From a virus, in the IMG/VR virus record IMGVR_UViG_3300007504_000005, positions 23,173-87,172 of that record: DNA of 64,000 nt, one strand, 5' to 3'. The position numbers and the translations under genes are program-made. Each line of letters begins with the position of its first letter. Within the stretch, counting starts at the first letter, position 1. Positions 1 through 8,826 of this stretch are shown piece by piece. The notes below the pieces were generated by a model that was not told where the DNA came from, made no database searches, and was given only the letters and a program-made list of their open reading frames with translations.

Positions 1-1
1 G

Positions 2-3000
2 GACCAGAACTACGACATCACCACGGACGTGAACGACACCCTTGAGTTCACAGTGGACTCCGAGGATGCGGTCACGGTCACCCTGTCCGAGTCTCCCACT
101 GGTGGCTGGACGGCGGCCCAGATCGCCGCGTTCATCAACAGCGACGCCTCGGGAACCTCTCTGTCCGCGACGACGGCTGAGGATTCCCAGGGTCGGACGG
201 TCCTGTACCTGACGGCGGACCGGGACATCGTGGTGGGCTCCGGCTCGGCGAACACGACCCTGGGTCTGACCACGGGCACCGATACCGCCCGCAACAAGAC
301 CTTCTTCACCTTCCAAGGACCCATCGTCGACGGAACCAACGGGGGCATCACCTCCACCGATCCGGCCGATGTGACAGTGAAGGTGGACGGGACGCAGGTC
401 ATCCCCGAGTCCCTGGACGGAGCCTCTCGCACCTTCACTCTCGGGTTCGCCCCGGAGCCCGGCGCGGTCGTCACCTGTCAGTACTACTTCAACAGCTGGC
501 AGGATACTTTCGACCACCTGCAGCACCGGAACATCACGGCGATCACCCAGGCGGGTCTGACTCCCGACCGGAAGGACTACACCAGCGGAACCGACTTCAT
601 CCTCAAGGACGACAAGATCCTCTGGGGGACTGCCTCCCTGGTTGAGTCTGGGGTTCACACCTCTGGGGCGACGTACTTCAACGACACCCAGGTGTCCACG
701 ACACTGGTGGATGCACGCCAGTACCTGGCCGAGTGCGCGGCCTACGTCGACACCTCGGTCAACCCGCCCCTCGAGGATCGGAAGACCTTCACCCTGCCTC
801 TGGTCGCGACGACGGGGAATGGGCGCAACTCCCTGATTGACTCCGACACCTTCACCGACGTGGCCAATGGTCGGGTGGGTCTCCCCACCAACCGACCTGA
901 TCTCGTCCTGGTCTACTGGGGCTACAGCCTCAGCGATGCGGTGGAGCGAGGGGCCGTCGAGGTCACCAAGGTCGACTCCGACAACTCTCGGGTGACTCTG
1001 GCCAGCGCTGTCCCGGTCGGCGCCTCTGTCTACGCCACCTTCTACTACAACACCATCCAGGACCAGGAGTACACCCTCACCGTCGATACCGAGGGTGGTT
1101 CGGGTGTCGGTGTCTACAGCGTGGCCAACGAGGACGGGGACTCCCTGTACACGGCTCTCTTCTCCTCCAAGAGCGCGGGTCTGGCCACCATCCAGATCCA
1201 GTTCCCGAGCGGCGCGGAGAGCACGGCGGATACTCGCTTCGAGACTCCGTTCGATGCGACCAGCTACGTCGGTCCTGTCGAGGAGGACGTCACCGTCACG
1301 TTCGCGACCCAGAACGCGACCTTGGGGTCCTACACCGTCCCCGGTGCCGGACCCTACTACATCGCACCGGGCGCCAGTGACAACTTCGACATCATCGTCG
1401 ATGGAGCCACCCTGACCGGGGGCCATGTCGATCTCTCCGACCCGATCGGTTCTGGGTCGGGATTCTTCGCTCAGATGGTGGGCAACGAGATCGAGTACTC
1501 CGCCGCATCCGGCGGAACCTCCTTCGTGGTGGACTCTACCAACAACACCATCGACCTGATGGTGGACGGGGTCCTGCTCAACGCGATCGCTCTGGATGAC
1601 TCCACCAGCATCACCGCGAGCTTCACCAACGTGATCAACCAGGTGGCCTTCGGGGTCTACGGAGCCACGGCTTCCTCCGGCGGGGCGGCGACCATCGTCA
1701 TCCCGAACGGTTCCTACGCCTCCGGAACCGATGACTACTACATCGGCTGGGAAGTGGTTGTCACTGGAGGGCTCGGGGCTGCTGCAACCATCCGGACTGT
1801 CACCGACTACGTGGCGTCGACCAAGACCCTGACCCTGGACGGAGGCACCTACGACGGAACCTCGGTCTTCTCTCTGTACAACCCGGACAACGCCCCCTAC
1901 ATGACGGGAGCCACTCGGTTCCTCTCTGCGGTCACGATCACGGCAGGGGAGTACGATGAGCTCCAGATCAGCGTCACGGGATCAACGACGGGCCAGACCA
2001 CTCTCGACTGCGCTGGTGGCGATGCGATCGTAGCCGGAACCTACACGACTGCCACGGCTCTGGCTGCTGCGGTCCAGACTGCAATCGACGCGGCGATCTC
2101 AACAGCTGCTGCTGCGTGTGTCATCACCGTTGGAGTAGATACCAGCGGACGTCTGACGTTCTCCCTGATCCCGGACCCGACCGATACGGAAGGTGCGTAC
2201 CTGGAGTTCGTGGCTCAGACGGCGGGCGAGGACTTCGCTCTCCTCGCAGGGCTGGACACCGACGCTGCGGCCCAGTCCGGACAGGCCAAGCTGTTCGCGG
2301 GCCCCATCGCGCGGGTCTACTCTCTGGGCGCCTCCCCCTACCTGACCGACCGTATCATCCTCCGCAACCGGCTCATCCCTGGCCAGACCGGCTCGATGGA
2401 TGGGGAGTTCATCAAGGGCTTCTGTCAGCTGGAGGTTCTGGGTGGGACCGGCGCAGAGCAGGCCGGCTTGGTAGCCAAGGACACTGCCGATGCAGGGATC
2501 CGCGGGACCATGATGGAGCCGACCATCTTCGGTGAGGTTGGTATCTCCGGAGGTCAGGTCCCGACGACCACATATGGCGATGCTCGGGACGGTCAGCCGG
2601 TCGTGACCTTCTACGCGGATGGTGGGACCACTCCCCAGAACAACGTCTTCAAGATGACGTTTGAGGGAACCCCCATCACGGTGGAGTTCACGGACGCCTC
2701 CGGAGTCGCGATCGCCTCGGGAAGCTCCGCTGACGTGCCTCTGGGCCCTGTGGGTTCGGCCAACACGGTCCTGGGCCAGATCAGCGCTGCCATGACGGCA
2801 GCGGGTCTCTCCGCCGCTCCGGTCCAGGAAGGGGCTGGTATCCGTCTCCGTGGTGATCTGACCACGGCGGCCACCAGCATCGTCCTCGGGACTGGCTCGG
2901 CCAACGAGATCCTCGGGTTCACCGACGGTGACTCTGTCGAGCGTGAGACCCTCTCGGTGGATACCCTGGTCTCCGCCCTGATGGCTCACACCAACACGAC

Positions 3001-4645
3001 CCTGTCGGACTCGATCTTCACCTGGGCCGGGGCCTCCGGATACTTCGCCTTCGCCGCTCTCGCGAAGCGGGTCACGGACTCGGCCAACGCTCAGTACCTG
3101 TACCTGCAGAGCCAGGGCAACGCGGGCGCTGGCACGACCTCAAGCATCGCCATCGACGAGGCCGCCACCGACTCCACTACCCTTCCGGGCACGGGCCTGG
3201 GGATCTCCGACGGCGACGGCGGCTCGGGTGAGGATGCCGTCGACGGCTTCTACGTCACCTCCTCCGATACCGTGAACGGATCCGGGTCCGCAGGAACCTC
3301 GGTGTTCAACTCCGGAACGGGCCAGGACGGATACGTCGGCCAGACCTACCGTGACTCGGTGACGGGCCTCACCTTCTCGGTTCTCGCTCGAGAGGGGGGC
3401 TCTTCCTACCCGGCGGGCCAGACCTTCACCATCACCTGTCGGTCTCTGGCGACCACGGACTCCAACCTCCCGACCAACGTGATTCCTGGGGTGGAGCTCA
3501 TCGTCTCCAACACCTCTGGAATCACGGCGGGCGACACAGCGGTTGTGTCCACCTTCGACAGTTCCGGAAACTCTCCGGATGTGGGCGACCTCTACTATGT
3601 CTCCTACAACTACAGCAAGGCGGACTTCTCCACTTCCCTGTACACCAAGATGGCGGCCATCGAGGCAGCTTTCGGTGGTCTCTCTCCGGAGAACCCCGCG
3701 ACTCTCGCCTCGTATCTGGCTCTCCTGAACGGTGCGGTCATCCTGGCCATCCGCCAGGTCCAGGCCGATACGGACTCCGACAGCGATGGCGTCAATGACG
3801 AGGCCAGCGTCGCTGCGTTCATGTCGGCTATCGACTCGGTGGCGGGGGCTCTCCCCGGCGGTGCGTATCCGGACACTCTGATCGCTCTCAAGGGCGGGAG
3901 TGACACTCTGAACCAGTACCTGGCGCAGCAGGCCGACATCCAGTCCAGCCTTCGCTATCGTGCGGAGCGCACCGTCATCGCTGGTTGCTCGGCGGGAACG
4001 GAGCCTCGCGCGGCAGGGGACCAGGCCGAGGCCGTCGCCCGTTATCGCTTCCGCCTCGTCTACCCGGACATGTACAACATCACCCTGAGCACAGCGACTG
4101 CGGAGAACGAGGAGTTCCTGGTCGACGGGACCTTCATGGCTGCCGCTCTGGCTGGGAACCGGGCCTCTCCTCGGGTCGATGTCGCGACTCCCTGGACGGG
4201 CGCGCGGATCCTCGGTATCGATTCGGTCGCTCGGGTCCTCGATGCGGTTCAGGAGAACCAGGTTGCGGTTCGCGGTGTCACGGTGATCACTCAGGAGCGC
4301 TCCGTCATCAAGGTCCGCCAGGGCTTCACGACGGATATGGCGAACAACCTCACCAAGCTCCCGACGATCATCACGATCGCGGACGAGGTTCAGCGTCAGT
4401 CCCGGTCCACCTTGGACCGGTTCAGCGGGATCAAGAACCTGGACGGCGTCACCGGCCAGATCGAGACTCAGCTGAACTCGACGCTCCGTCAGCTGAACAA
4501 GGCCCAGATCATTGCGGCGTACACCCCGTCCACGGCGCAGTCCTCTCCGGACAACCCGACGACGGCAGAGGTGGAGTCCAGCTACGCTCCGGTGTTCCCG
4601 CTCCTGTACCTGCTCCTGACGTTCCAGATGCGTTCAAGTTTGTGA
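2..4645 (+). CDS. Contractile tail sheath-like protein, very large, 5' end outside window
   Basis: The reading frame is open from the window edge, so the true start lies upstream; about 1,547 codons are visible. The last ~200 residues resemble the C-terminal domain of contractile tail sheaths: 'TPWTGARILGIDSVARVLD', a strand 'RGVTVITQERSV', a long helical stretch, and a hydrophobic end 'FPLLYLLLTFQMR'. The rest is Gly/Ser/Thr/Asp-rich beta modules. A motif 'GSANxxLGxT' recurs near visible residues 80 and 965, which suggests duplicated surface domains. Family members are usually 400-900 residues, so this protein would carry large insertions. Codon usage is strongly G/C-ending, as in the capsid genes, consistent with high expression. 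A baseplate or fibre protein with a sheath-like end is the main alternative. Confidence 0.55.
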   Translation, partial: DQNYDITTDVNDTLEFTVDSEDAVTVTLSESPTGGWTAAQIAAFINSDASGTSLSATTAEDSQGRTVLYLTADRDIVVGSGSANTTLGLTTGTDTARNKTFFTFQGPIVDGTNGGITSTDPADVTVKVDGTQVIPESLDGASRTFTLGFAPEPGAVVTCQYYFNSWQDTFDHLQHRNITAITQAGLTPDRKDYTSGTDFILKDDKILWGTASLVESGVHTSGATYFNDTQVSTTLVDARQYLAECAAYVDTSVNPPLEDRKTFTLPLVATTGNGRNSLIDSDTFTDVANGRVGLPTNRPDLVLVYWGYSLSDAVERGAVEVTKVDSDNSRVTLASAVPVGASVYATFYYNTIQDQEYTLTVDTEGGSGVGVYSVANEDGDSLYTALFSSKSAGLATIQIQFPSGAESTADTRFETPFDATSYVGPVEEDVTVTFATQNATLGSYTVPGAGPYYIAPGASDNFDIIVDGATLTGGHVDLSDPIGSGSGFFAQMVGNEIEYSAASGGTSFVVDSTNNTIDLMVDGVLLNAIALDDSTSITASFTNVINQVAFGVYGATASSGGAATIVIPNGSYASGTDDYYIGWEVVVTGGLGAAATIRTVTDYVASTKTLTLDGGTYDGTSVFSLYNPDNAPYMTGATRFLSAVTITAGEYDELQISVTGSTTGQTTLDCAGGDAIVAGTYTTATALAAAVQTAIDAAISTAAAACVITVGVDTSGRLTFSLIPDPTDTEGAYLEFVAQTAGEDFALLAGLDTDAAAQSGQAKLFAGPIARVYSLGASPYLTDRIILRNRLIPGQTGSMDGEFIKGFCQLEVLGGTGAEQAGLVAKDTADAGIRGTMMEPTIFGEVGISGGQVPTTTYGDARDGQPVVTFYADGGTTPQNNVFKMTFEGTPITVEFTDASGVAIASGSSADVPLGPVGSANTVLGQISAAMTAAGLSAAPVQEGAGIRLRGDLTTAATSIVLGTGSANEILGFTDGDSVERETLSVDTLVSALMAHTNTTLSDSIFTWAGASGYFAFAALAKRVTDSANAQYLYLQSQGNAGAGTTSSIAIDEAATDSTTLPGTGLGISDGDGGSGEDAVDGFYVTSSDTVNGSGSAGTSVFNSGTGQDGYVGQTYRDSVTGLTFSVLAREGGSSYPAGQTFTITCRSLATTDSNLPTNVIPGVELIVSNTSGITAGDTAVVSTFDSSGNSPDVGDLYYVSYNYSKADFSTSLYTKMAAIEAAFGGLSPENPATLASYLALLNGAVILAIRQVQADTDSDSDGVNDEASVAAFMSAIDSVAGALPGGAYPDTLIALKGGSDTLNQYLAQQADIQSSLRYRAERTVIAGCSAGTEPRAAGDQAEAVARYRFRLVYPDMYNITLSTATAENEEFLVDGTFMAAALAGNRASPRVDVATPWTGARILGIDSVARVLDAVQENQVAVRGVTVITQERSVIKVRQGFTTDMANNLTKLPTIITIADEVQRQSRSTLDRFSGIKNLDGVTGQIETQLNSTLRQLNKAQIIAAYTPSTAQSSPDNPTTAEVESSYAPVFPLLYLLLTFQMRSSL

Positions 4646-4685
4646 GCCCCGCCAGCTTATAGCGACTCCACTTTAGATACGGTAA

Positions 4686-4709
4686 GGTTATCCTGAACGA
4701 AGGATAACC
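4686..4709 (+). promoter_or_regulatory. Leader hairpin sequestering the RBS of the 4711 gene
   Basis: GGTTATCCT (4686-4694) and AGGATAACC (4701-4709) form a perfect 9-bp stem with a 6-base loop. The SD sequence AAGGA (4700-4704) lies in the loop edge and right arm, and ATG follows one base later. A CGGTA motif starts at 4680. In T4, homing endonuclease genes are known to have such RBS-blocking hairpins; regulation here is inferred. Confidence 0.7.
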
Positions 4710-4710
4710 C

Positions 4711-6630
4711 ATGTCGCAACGTGTCTCGAACCCCAACCGCAGGGTTCCGCACCGCTCTCCCAAGAAGAACCCCACGCCTCCTGATTCTGTTCTAAGGGAA
4801 GCGTGGGGTAGGGATCTCCCTCTCAAGAGGACGGCCCAAGACTTGGGCATTCCTCATGTTCGTCTGAGAAAGAACTGGGTCCGTCTCTTTGGCCTCGATG
4901 TTTACAAGGCGAGAGGGAAGAGACTCCAGGCAGAGTCAGCGGCTCGTGTCTGCAGGGAGAACGCGAAGACCCGGACCTATCGAACCGTTCAGGTTCCTTG
5001 CTCGAAGTGCGCTGTCTCCCAGGACCTACGTGCAAACCAGGCAGCGCACCTGGACCGGAGCAAGTTCGTCTGTGATGATTGTCGGTACGATCGAGCCTGT
5101 CCAGTTTGTCAGAAGAGAGTCTCCGGGGCTGTGGGCTTGTCCGCCCATCTCTCCCGCTCGAAGGACGAGGCTCACCGAGCCTACCAGGACCAGCAGCGGG
5201 CATCCAAGTGGGAGGGGAAGACCGAGCCTCGGGACTTCGTGACCTGTCGGGAGTGTGGGTTCCGAGGGGAGACTCTCGCCAATCACATCCAGAAGCACGG
5301 TCTCACTGCTGCCACCTATCGGGAGAAGTACGGAGAATCCACCCCTATCCGTTCGGACGCGTGTCGTGAGAACCGGAGTGCGGCTATCAAGAAGGCTCTG
5401 TCCATTCAGGACAGGACGGGAACGAAGGAGACCACTTGCCCTGACTGCGGATGTCCCCATCAGGTGAACAAGCACTACGGTCCTCGTCATGACCACCGCT
5501 GTGGAGAGTGTCGAGCCTGGGCAGAGGCTTTGCGGTGGGAGAATCTTCGGGAACCGTTCGACTACGTGGAGTGTGTAGAGTGTGGCTACCGGGCTGAGAA
5601 CCTGACCTCTCATATCACGAACGCCCACCCCACCTATCGAGAGGACTACCCTGAGGTAGTGATCGTTGCTCTGAACTCACCTATCCGAGACAAGTCCGAA
5701 CTCCGAGGAAGAGTCCTCTCGGAGGAGACCCGACGCCGGATGTCAGTGAACGCGGGTCGGTGGAACAAGGGGCTCACGAAGGACACCCACCCTTCCCTAC
5801 AGGCTATCTCCGAGAAGATGGTAGGACGCGTTCCTTGGAACAGAGGGCTCACCCGAGAAACAGATCCCCGAGTCCAGGCCGCAGCAGCCAAGATTCGTCT
5901 CTACGTGGGAGAGAACCGGCCGTGGGACAACGGTCTCCGTATAGATCTCTCCTCTGAGGACATGGCTCCTGTCCTCGACTCCAAGGGCCGGGTGGATTGG
6001 AAGAAGGTTTCGGAGCAGGGTCTTCCCGGAACAGCTGTTCGCAGATACATGGACGAGCACGACCTCAAGGTCTCTCCTGACAACAGGAGAGCAGCCTCGG
6101 ACGCTCAGATCATCCGTTTGGACAAGGAAGTGTTCGAGCCCTTCAAGCTCAAGAACGGCAAAGTTGATCGGCGGAGAGCGGCTGAGGGAATTGGTCATGG
6201 AGTTGGAGTCATCACCCGAGAAGCTCTCCGCCATGGTATAGAAATCGCACATCGGAGGGTTGCCCAACCAAAATGCCTCCAGGCCATCTCCAAGGCCCTT
6301 GGAGATTCTACATTCACCGAGGAGTGGAAGGACTGGAGGTTCGTCTCCTTGAAGGGCTTCCGCTATCGATACGACGGTTTCTTCCCAGCCCACAACCTTG
6401 TTGTGGAGTTCCAGGGCTATCAGCACTACACCTGGCCCAACCGATACCACAAGAGCTACTCTCAGTTCCTCGCAGGGCGTCAGCGGGACCGGCTCAAGCG
6501 GGGGCTCGTCGAGGCTGTCCCGGACTTGGTGTTCCTGGAGGTTCGGGAGGATGAACCCTACGATGATGTCTCCTACCTCCAGGGCCGTTTAGTTCAGTTG
6601 GGAGTTTCCCCTTGCCTCCGCGAGACGTAA
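4711..6630 (+). CDS. Homing-endonuclease-like protein: zinc fingers, NUMOD3-like repeats, PD-(D/E)XK nuclease
   Basis: A 639-residue protein. The N-terminal half has several Cys-pair modules. Two resemble MucR/Ros-type fingers: 'CRECGFRGETLANHIQKHG...YREKYG' and 'CVECGYRAENLTSHITNAH'. Residues ~330-400 contain NUMOD3-like DNA-binding repeats ('SEETRRRMS', 'WNKGLTKDTHPSLQAISEKM', 'WNRGLTRETDPRVQA'). The C-terminus has a Vsr-like or DUF559-like nuclease core with D555 in 'YDGFF' and E566 in 'VEFQGYQHY'. It sits between the sheath-like gene and small phage genes, and its codon use is less G/C-biased than the sheath's, as expected of a mobile gene. I infer a selfish DNA endonuclease that binds with fingers and NUMOD3 units and cuts with the PD-(D/E)XK domain. 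Activity is unproven. Confidence 0.75.
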   Translation: MSQRVSNPNRRVPHRSPKKNPTPPDSVLREAWGRDLPLKRTAQDLGIPHVRLRKNWVRLFGLDVYKARGKRLQAESAARVCRENAKTRTYRTVQVPCSKCAVSQDLRANQAAHLDRSKFVCDDCRYDRACPVCQKRVSGAVGLSAHLSRSKDEAHRAYQDQQRASKWEGKTEPRDFVTCRECGFRGETLANHIQKHGLTAATYREKYGESTPIRSDACRENRSAAIKKALSIQDRTGTKETTCPDCGCPHQVNKHYGPRHDHRCGECRAWAEALRWENLREPFDYVECVECGYRAENLTSHITNAHPTYREDYPEVVIVALNSPIRDKSELRGRVLSEETRRRMSVNAGRWNKGLTKDTHPSLQAISEKMVGRVPWNRGLTRETDPRVQAAAAKIRLYVGENRPWDNGLRIDLSSEDMAPVLDSKGRVDWKKVSEQGLPGTAVRRYMDEHDLKVSPDNRRAASDAQIIRLDKEVFEPFKLKNGKVDRRRAAEGIGHGVGVITREALRHGIEIAHRRVAQPKCLQAISKALGDSTFTEEWKDWRFVSLKGFRYRYDGFFPAHNLVVEFQGYQHYTWPNRYHKSYSQFLAGRQRDRLKRGLVEAVPDLVFLEVREDEPYDDVSYLQGRLVQLGVSPCLRET

Positions 6631-6646
6631 CTCAAACGGAGGTAAT

Positions 6647-6901
6647 ATGGGATACGATCGATCAGTTTGGGACAGTGTGTCGGCTTCGGCTCGTCAGTTG
6701 ATCCAGGAGCACTTCGGAACTTCTCCGAAGCAGGTGCCCTACTTCACGACCTGGGACAAGCCGGACTTCGTGGAGACGGACATCCCCCACATCGAGTCGG
6801 AGGGTGTGTTCACCACCGGAGAGACCAACGGGGAGAAGGCCGTGCGGTGGGAGCACAGCAACCAGGCAGGGCACTCCTTCTTTCTGCCTCCGTTGCCATG
6901 A
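6647..6901 (+). CDS. Small hypothetical protein, 84 aa
   Basis: ATG at 6647 follows a strong SD (GGAGGTAA). The frame ends with an ATGA overlap into the next gene. The sequence has aromatic patches ('VPYFTTWDKPDF', 'RWEHSNQAGHSFFLPPLP') and no domain I recognise. It is the first phage gene after the 4711 endonuclease, so it may once have directly followed the sheath-like gene. Confidence 0.6.
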   Translation: MGYDRSVWDSVSASARQLIQEHFGTSPKQVPYFTTWDKPDFVETDIPHIESEGVFTTGETNGEKAVRWEHSNQAGHSFFLPPLP

Positions 6902-7158
6902 ACTGCGAGCACCGGTGCAACGAGGTGGGTGGTCCTTGGATCGCCGAGAACCCTGCCTGTCCTGTGCATGGGGCGGAGGCGGTTCTCGAGAGGGCCATCC
7001 ATGAGCGAGAGAAGAAGGATCTCACGGCGCAGGTACAGATTCTCACCCAATGTATGCGCTCTATCACACTCACTCCCTGCTGCTGTCGCGAAAGGATATT
7101 CTGTCCCTCGTGTGAGGCGAACAAGGCGCTGACTCTCGCGGAACATGCCGCCCGGTAA
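6898..7158 (+). CDS. Small Cys-rich, probably zinc-binding protein, 86 aa
   Basis: Starts at ATG 6898, overlapping the stop of the upstream gene (ATGA). Cys and His residues cluster at both ends: 'NCEHRCNEV' with 'CPVHG' near the N-terminus, and 'CCCRERIFCPSC' near the C-terminus, separated by a helical stretch ('LERAIHEREKKDLTAQVQIL'). This suggests a small zinc-stabilised protein. No function can be assigned. Confidence 0.6.
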   Translation: MNCEHRCNEVGGPWIAENPACPVHGAEAVLERAIHEREKKDLTAQVQILTQCMRSITLTPCCCRERIFCPSCEANKALTLAEHAAR

Positions 7159-7166
7159 TCCTGGGT

Positions 7167-7532
7167 ATGTCCGAAGTCAACCTCCGACCTCTCCTCCGAA
7201 CTATCGGCCGTGTTGCTCGGTTCTATCCAAGCGGACAAGACCGAGGGAGTTGGTCCTATTCGAAGGCGTTCATTCGCCGGAACATGTCTTGGGTGTTCGA
7301 GGAAGGCATCGACCTCGGGGAGCTCTTCAACGCGACCCCTGAAGTACTTCAGAAGTACAGCCTCTCCGCTTGGGGTGGCCTGACTGCTCCCCGAAGAGCA
7401 GAGGCCGAGATAGCTCTACAGCTGTTGGAGGCAGACCAGCCGGTTTCCAAGCAGGAACTCGAGCGTCTCAAACCCGCGCGGAAAGACCACCGACGCAGAA
7501 GTTCCCGGAGCAGGAGGCGTCGTCGACGGTAG
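7167..7532 (+). CDS. Hypothetical protein with basic C-terminus, 121 aa
   Basis: ATG at 7167 lies 8 bases after the previous stop, preceded by CCGGTAATCCTGGGT. The N-terminal ~90 residues look globular ('GRVARFYPSGQDRGSW', 'FNATPEVLQKYSLSAWGGL'). The last 20 residues are almost all Arg, Lys and Ser, a likely nucleic-acid-binding tail. I do not recognise the family. Confidence 0.6.
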   Translation: MSEVNLRPLLRTIGRVARFYPSGQDRGSWSYSKAFIRRNMSWVFEEGIDLGELFNATPEVLQKYSLSAWGGLTAPRRAEAEIALQLLEADQPVSKQELERLKPARKDHRRRSSRSRRRRRR

Positions 7533-7554
7533 GATCGCTATCCATGGCATCCTA
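7528..7554 (+). promoter_or_regulatory. GGTA-N6-CTAT leader element before the C39-like peptidase
   Basis: GGTA (7528-7531), six bases, CTAT (7538-7541), 29 bases before ATG 7557. It overlaps the stop of the previous gene. TAGGAT (7530-7535) can pair with ATCCTA (7549-7554). This is the shortest spacing in the set of such elements. Confidence 0.5.
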
Positions 7555-7556
7555 TC

Positions 7557-8207
7557 ATGGAAGATCTCAGATCCATTTCCGTCCGTGTCGCTCGGAGCCA
7601 CCGCCAAGCTCGAGCCCCAGTGGCTCTCCTGCGGCAGCGAACTCAGTTCTCCTGTATGGCGACGTCTATGACGATGTGCCTCCGCGCGTTGGGGCATCAG
7701 TCCAATGAGGACGAGGTCAACAAGGTGATGGGAGCTACTCCTGCACGAGGCGCTTCCTGGGAGCAGGCCCTCGCCACCGCCCAGCACTATGGTTGCCGAG
7801 CAACCCTGACCACCCCCTCTACGGTCATGCAGCTACAGGGGTGGACGGACGCAGAGAAGCCGGTGATGATCGCGTGGAACCCTGAGGGGCGAGACTGGTC
7901 CCACGCTTCCTGTGTGTTCGACGTGGCGCCGGGTCTTCCAGACCCCATCCCTCCGGAGGCGGTTGTCCAGGGCTCGGGAGAGGGACTCTACATCTGGGTA
8001 GCGGATCCGAATATTCCCCACCCTGAGAAGCTCATCCGCATCGTCCATGAGGACGTGTTCTATTCGAAGTGGTACGAGAAGTGGCCTCGCTATCTGGTGC
8101 GCCGGCCTGCCCTCATGTTGGAGAGGGAGATCACCTCTGGAGGCCGTCAGGTGATGGCATCTTCCGAGTCCCATCCGGAAAGGGCAGCTCGCCTGAACGG
8201 GCGGTAG
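7557..8207 (+). CDS. C39-like (papain-fold) cysteine peptidase
   Basis: A 216-residue protein with the peptidase C39-like triad spacing. Q27-x5-C33 ('QRTQFSC') supplies the oxyanion Gln and nucleophile, H116 lies in 'DWSHASCVFDV', and D150 in 'WVADPNIPHPEK'. The substrate is unknown. Since the gene lies just before the packaging genes and among structural genes, cleavage of a virion or host protein is possible, but a peptidoglycan or regulatory role cannot be excluded. There is no signal peptide. The start is the first ATG of the frame, 29 bases after a GGTA-N6-CTAT element. Confidence 0.75.
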   Translation: MEDLRSISVRVARSHRQARAPVALLRQRTQFSCMATSMTMCLRALGHQSNEDEVNKVMGATPARGASWEQALATAQHYGCRATLTTPSTVMQLQGWTDAEKPVMIAWNPEGRDWSHASCVFDVAPGLPDPIPPEAVVQGSGEGLYIWVADPNIPHPEKLIRIVHEDVFYSKWYEKWPRYLVRRPALMLEREITSGGRQVMASSESHPERAARLNGR

Positions 8208-8242
8208 ATCCGCTATTGGACCTCTCTCACGGGAGGTCCAAT
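8203..8242 (+). promoter_or_regulatory. GGTA-N6-CTAT element plus RBS hairpin before the 8241 gene
   Basis: GGTA (8203-8206), six bases, CTAT (8213-8216), 38 bases before ATG 8241. ATTGGACCTC (8215-8224) pairs with GAGGTCCAAT (8233-8242) in a 10-bp stem with an 8-base loop. The stem contains the SD (GGGAGG) and the first two bases of the start codon. A transcript starting downstream of CTAT would lose the left arm and free the SD. Confidence 0.6.
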
Positions 8243-8813
8243 GTCTCGAAGGCTCATCGGAGGGCAGAAGCCGTTCACGGTTCTGGTCGCTCATTTCACC
8301 GGCCAGACGGACTCTCGGGGCAACCCGGTCAAGTCCCGTTCTGCCATGACCATGCAGCATTTCCCCGAAGTGGCTCGGGCCAACGGGGTGGAATCTCTCC
8401 CCCATCAGGGAAGGACCCCGGGCCTCCGGACCCGTGTGGGGCATGCCAGCTTCACCACTGACGGTGTTCCGGTCTCAGCCACGGGGACCATTACCGTCAC
8501 GGACACCGCTCTCGTACACCCCACCCGGGTGCACTTGGGCTCCTTCGTCCTGACGGCCGGCGAGGATTTCGCCCTCACGGGAACGACAACGGATGTCGCT
8601 CTGGCCCTCTCCAACGCGATCGACAACCTTCCGGGATACAGCGGGACTCCAGTTGCGAACGTGATCACCGTGTCCGGACCCACCGGTCCTATCGGAAACG
8701 AGGCTCTGTTCAAGGCAACGGGGTCCTCTGCGTATCTCCTCACCTTCTCCCCGACCAACGGAGCCCTGTCCGGGGCGGAACCTGCCATTGGCCCCATCAC
8801 GAGCGTCTCGTAG
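8241..8813 (+). CDS. Virion structural protein candidate, 190 aa
   Basis: The C-terminal ~110 residues form a beta-rich module ('FVLTAGEDFALTGTTTDVALALSNAID', 'TVSGPTGPIGNEALFKATG'). It matches the 'tAGdt-f-taxxLaxAIN...GnxI' pattern common in phage tail and capsid decoration proteins; a related module occurs in the 14082 protein. The N-terminus is basic. The ATG is buried in the leader hairpin described separately. It precedes the terminase genes, so a head or connector role is possible. Confidence 0.6.
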   Translation: MSRRLIGGQKPFTVLVAHFTGQTDSRGNPVKSRSAMTMQHFPEVARANGVESLPHQGRTPGLRTRVGHASFTTDGVPVSATGTITVTDTALVHPTRVHLGSFVLTAGEDFALTGTTTDVALALSNAIDNLPGYSGTPVANVITVSGPTGPIGNEALFKATGSSAYLLTFSPTNGALSGAEPAIGPITSVS

Positions 8814-8826
8814 GAGAATGGAATAG

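Noticed and set aside
7528-7554. N4-type hairpin promoters for a virion RNA polymerase
   Set aside because: Stem and loop sequences vary too much between sites and no giant polymerase gene is present in the window; the conserved part is GGTN-N6-CTAT outside the loop.
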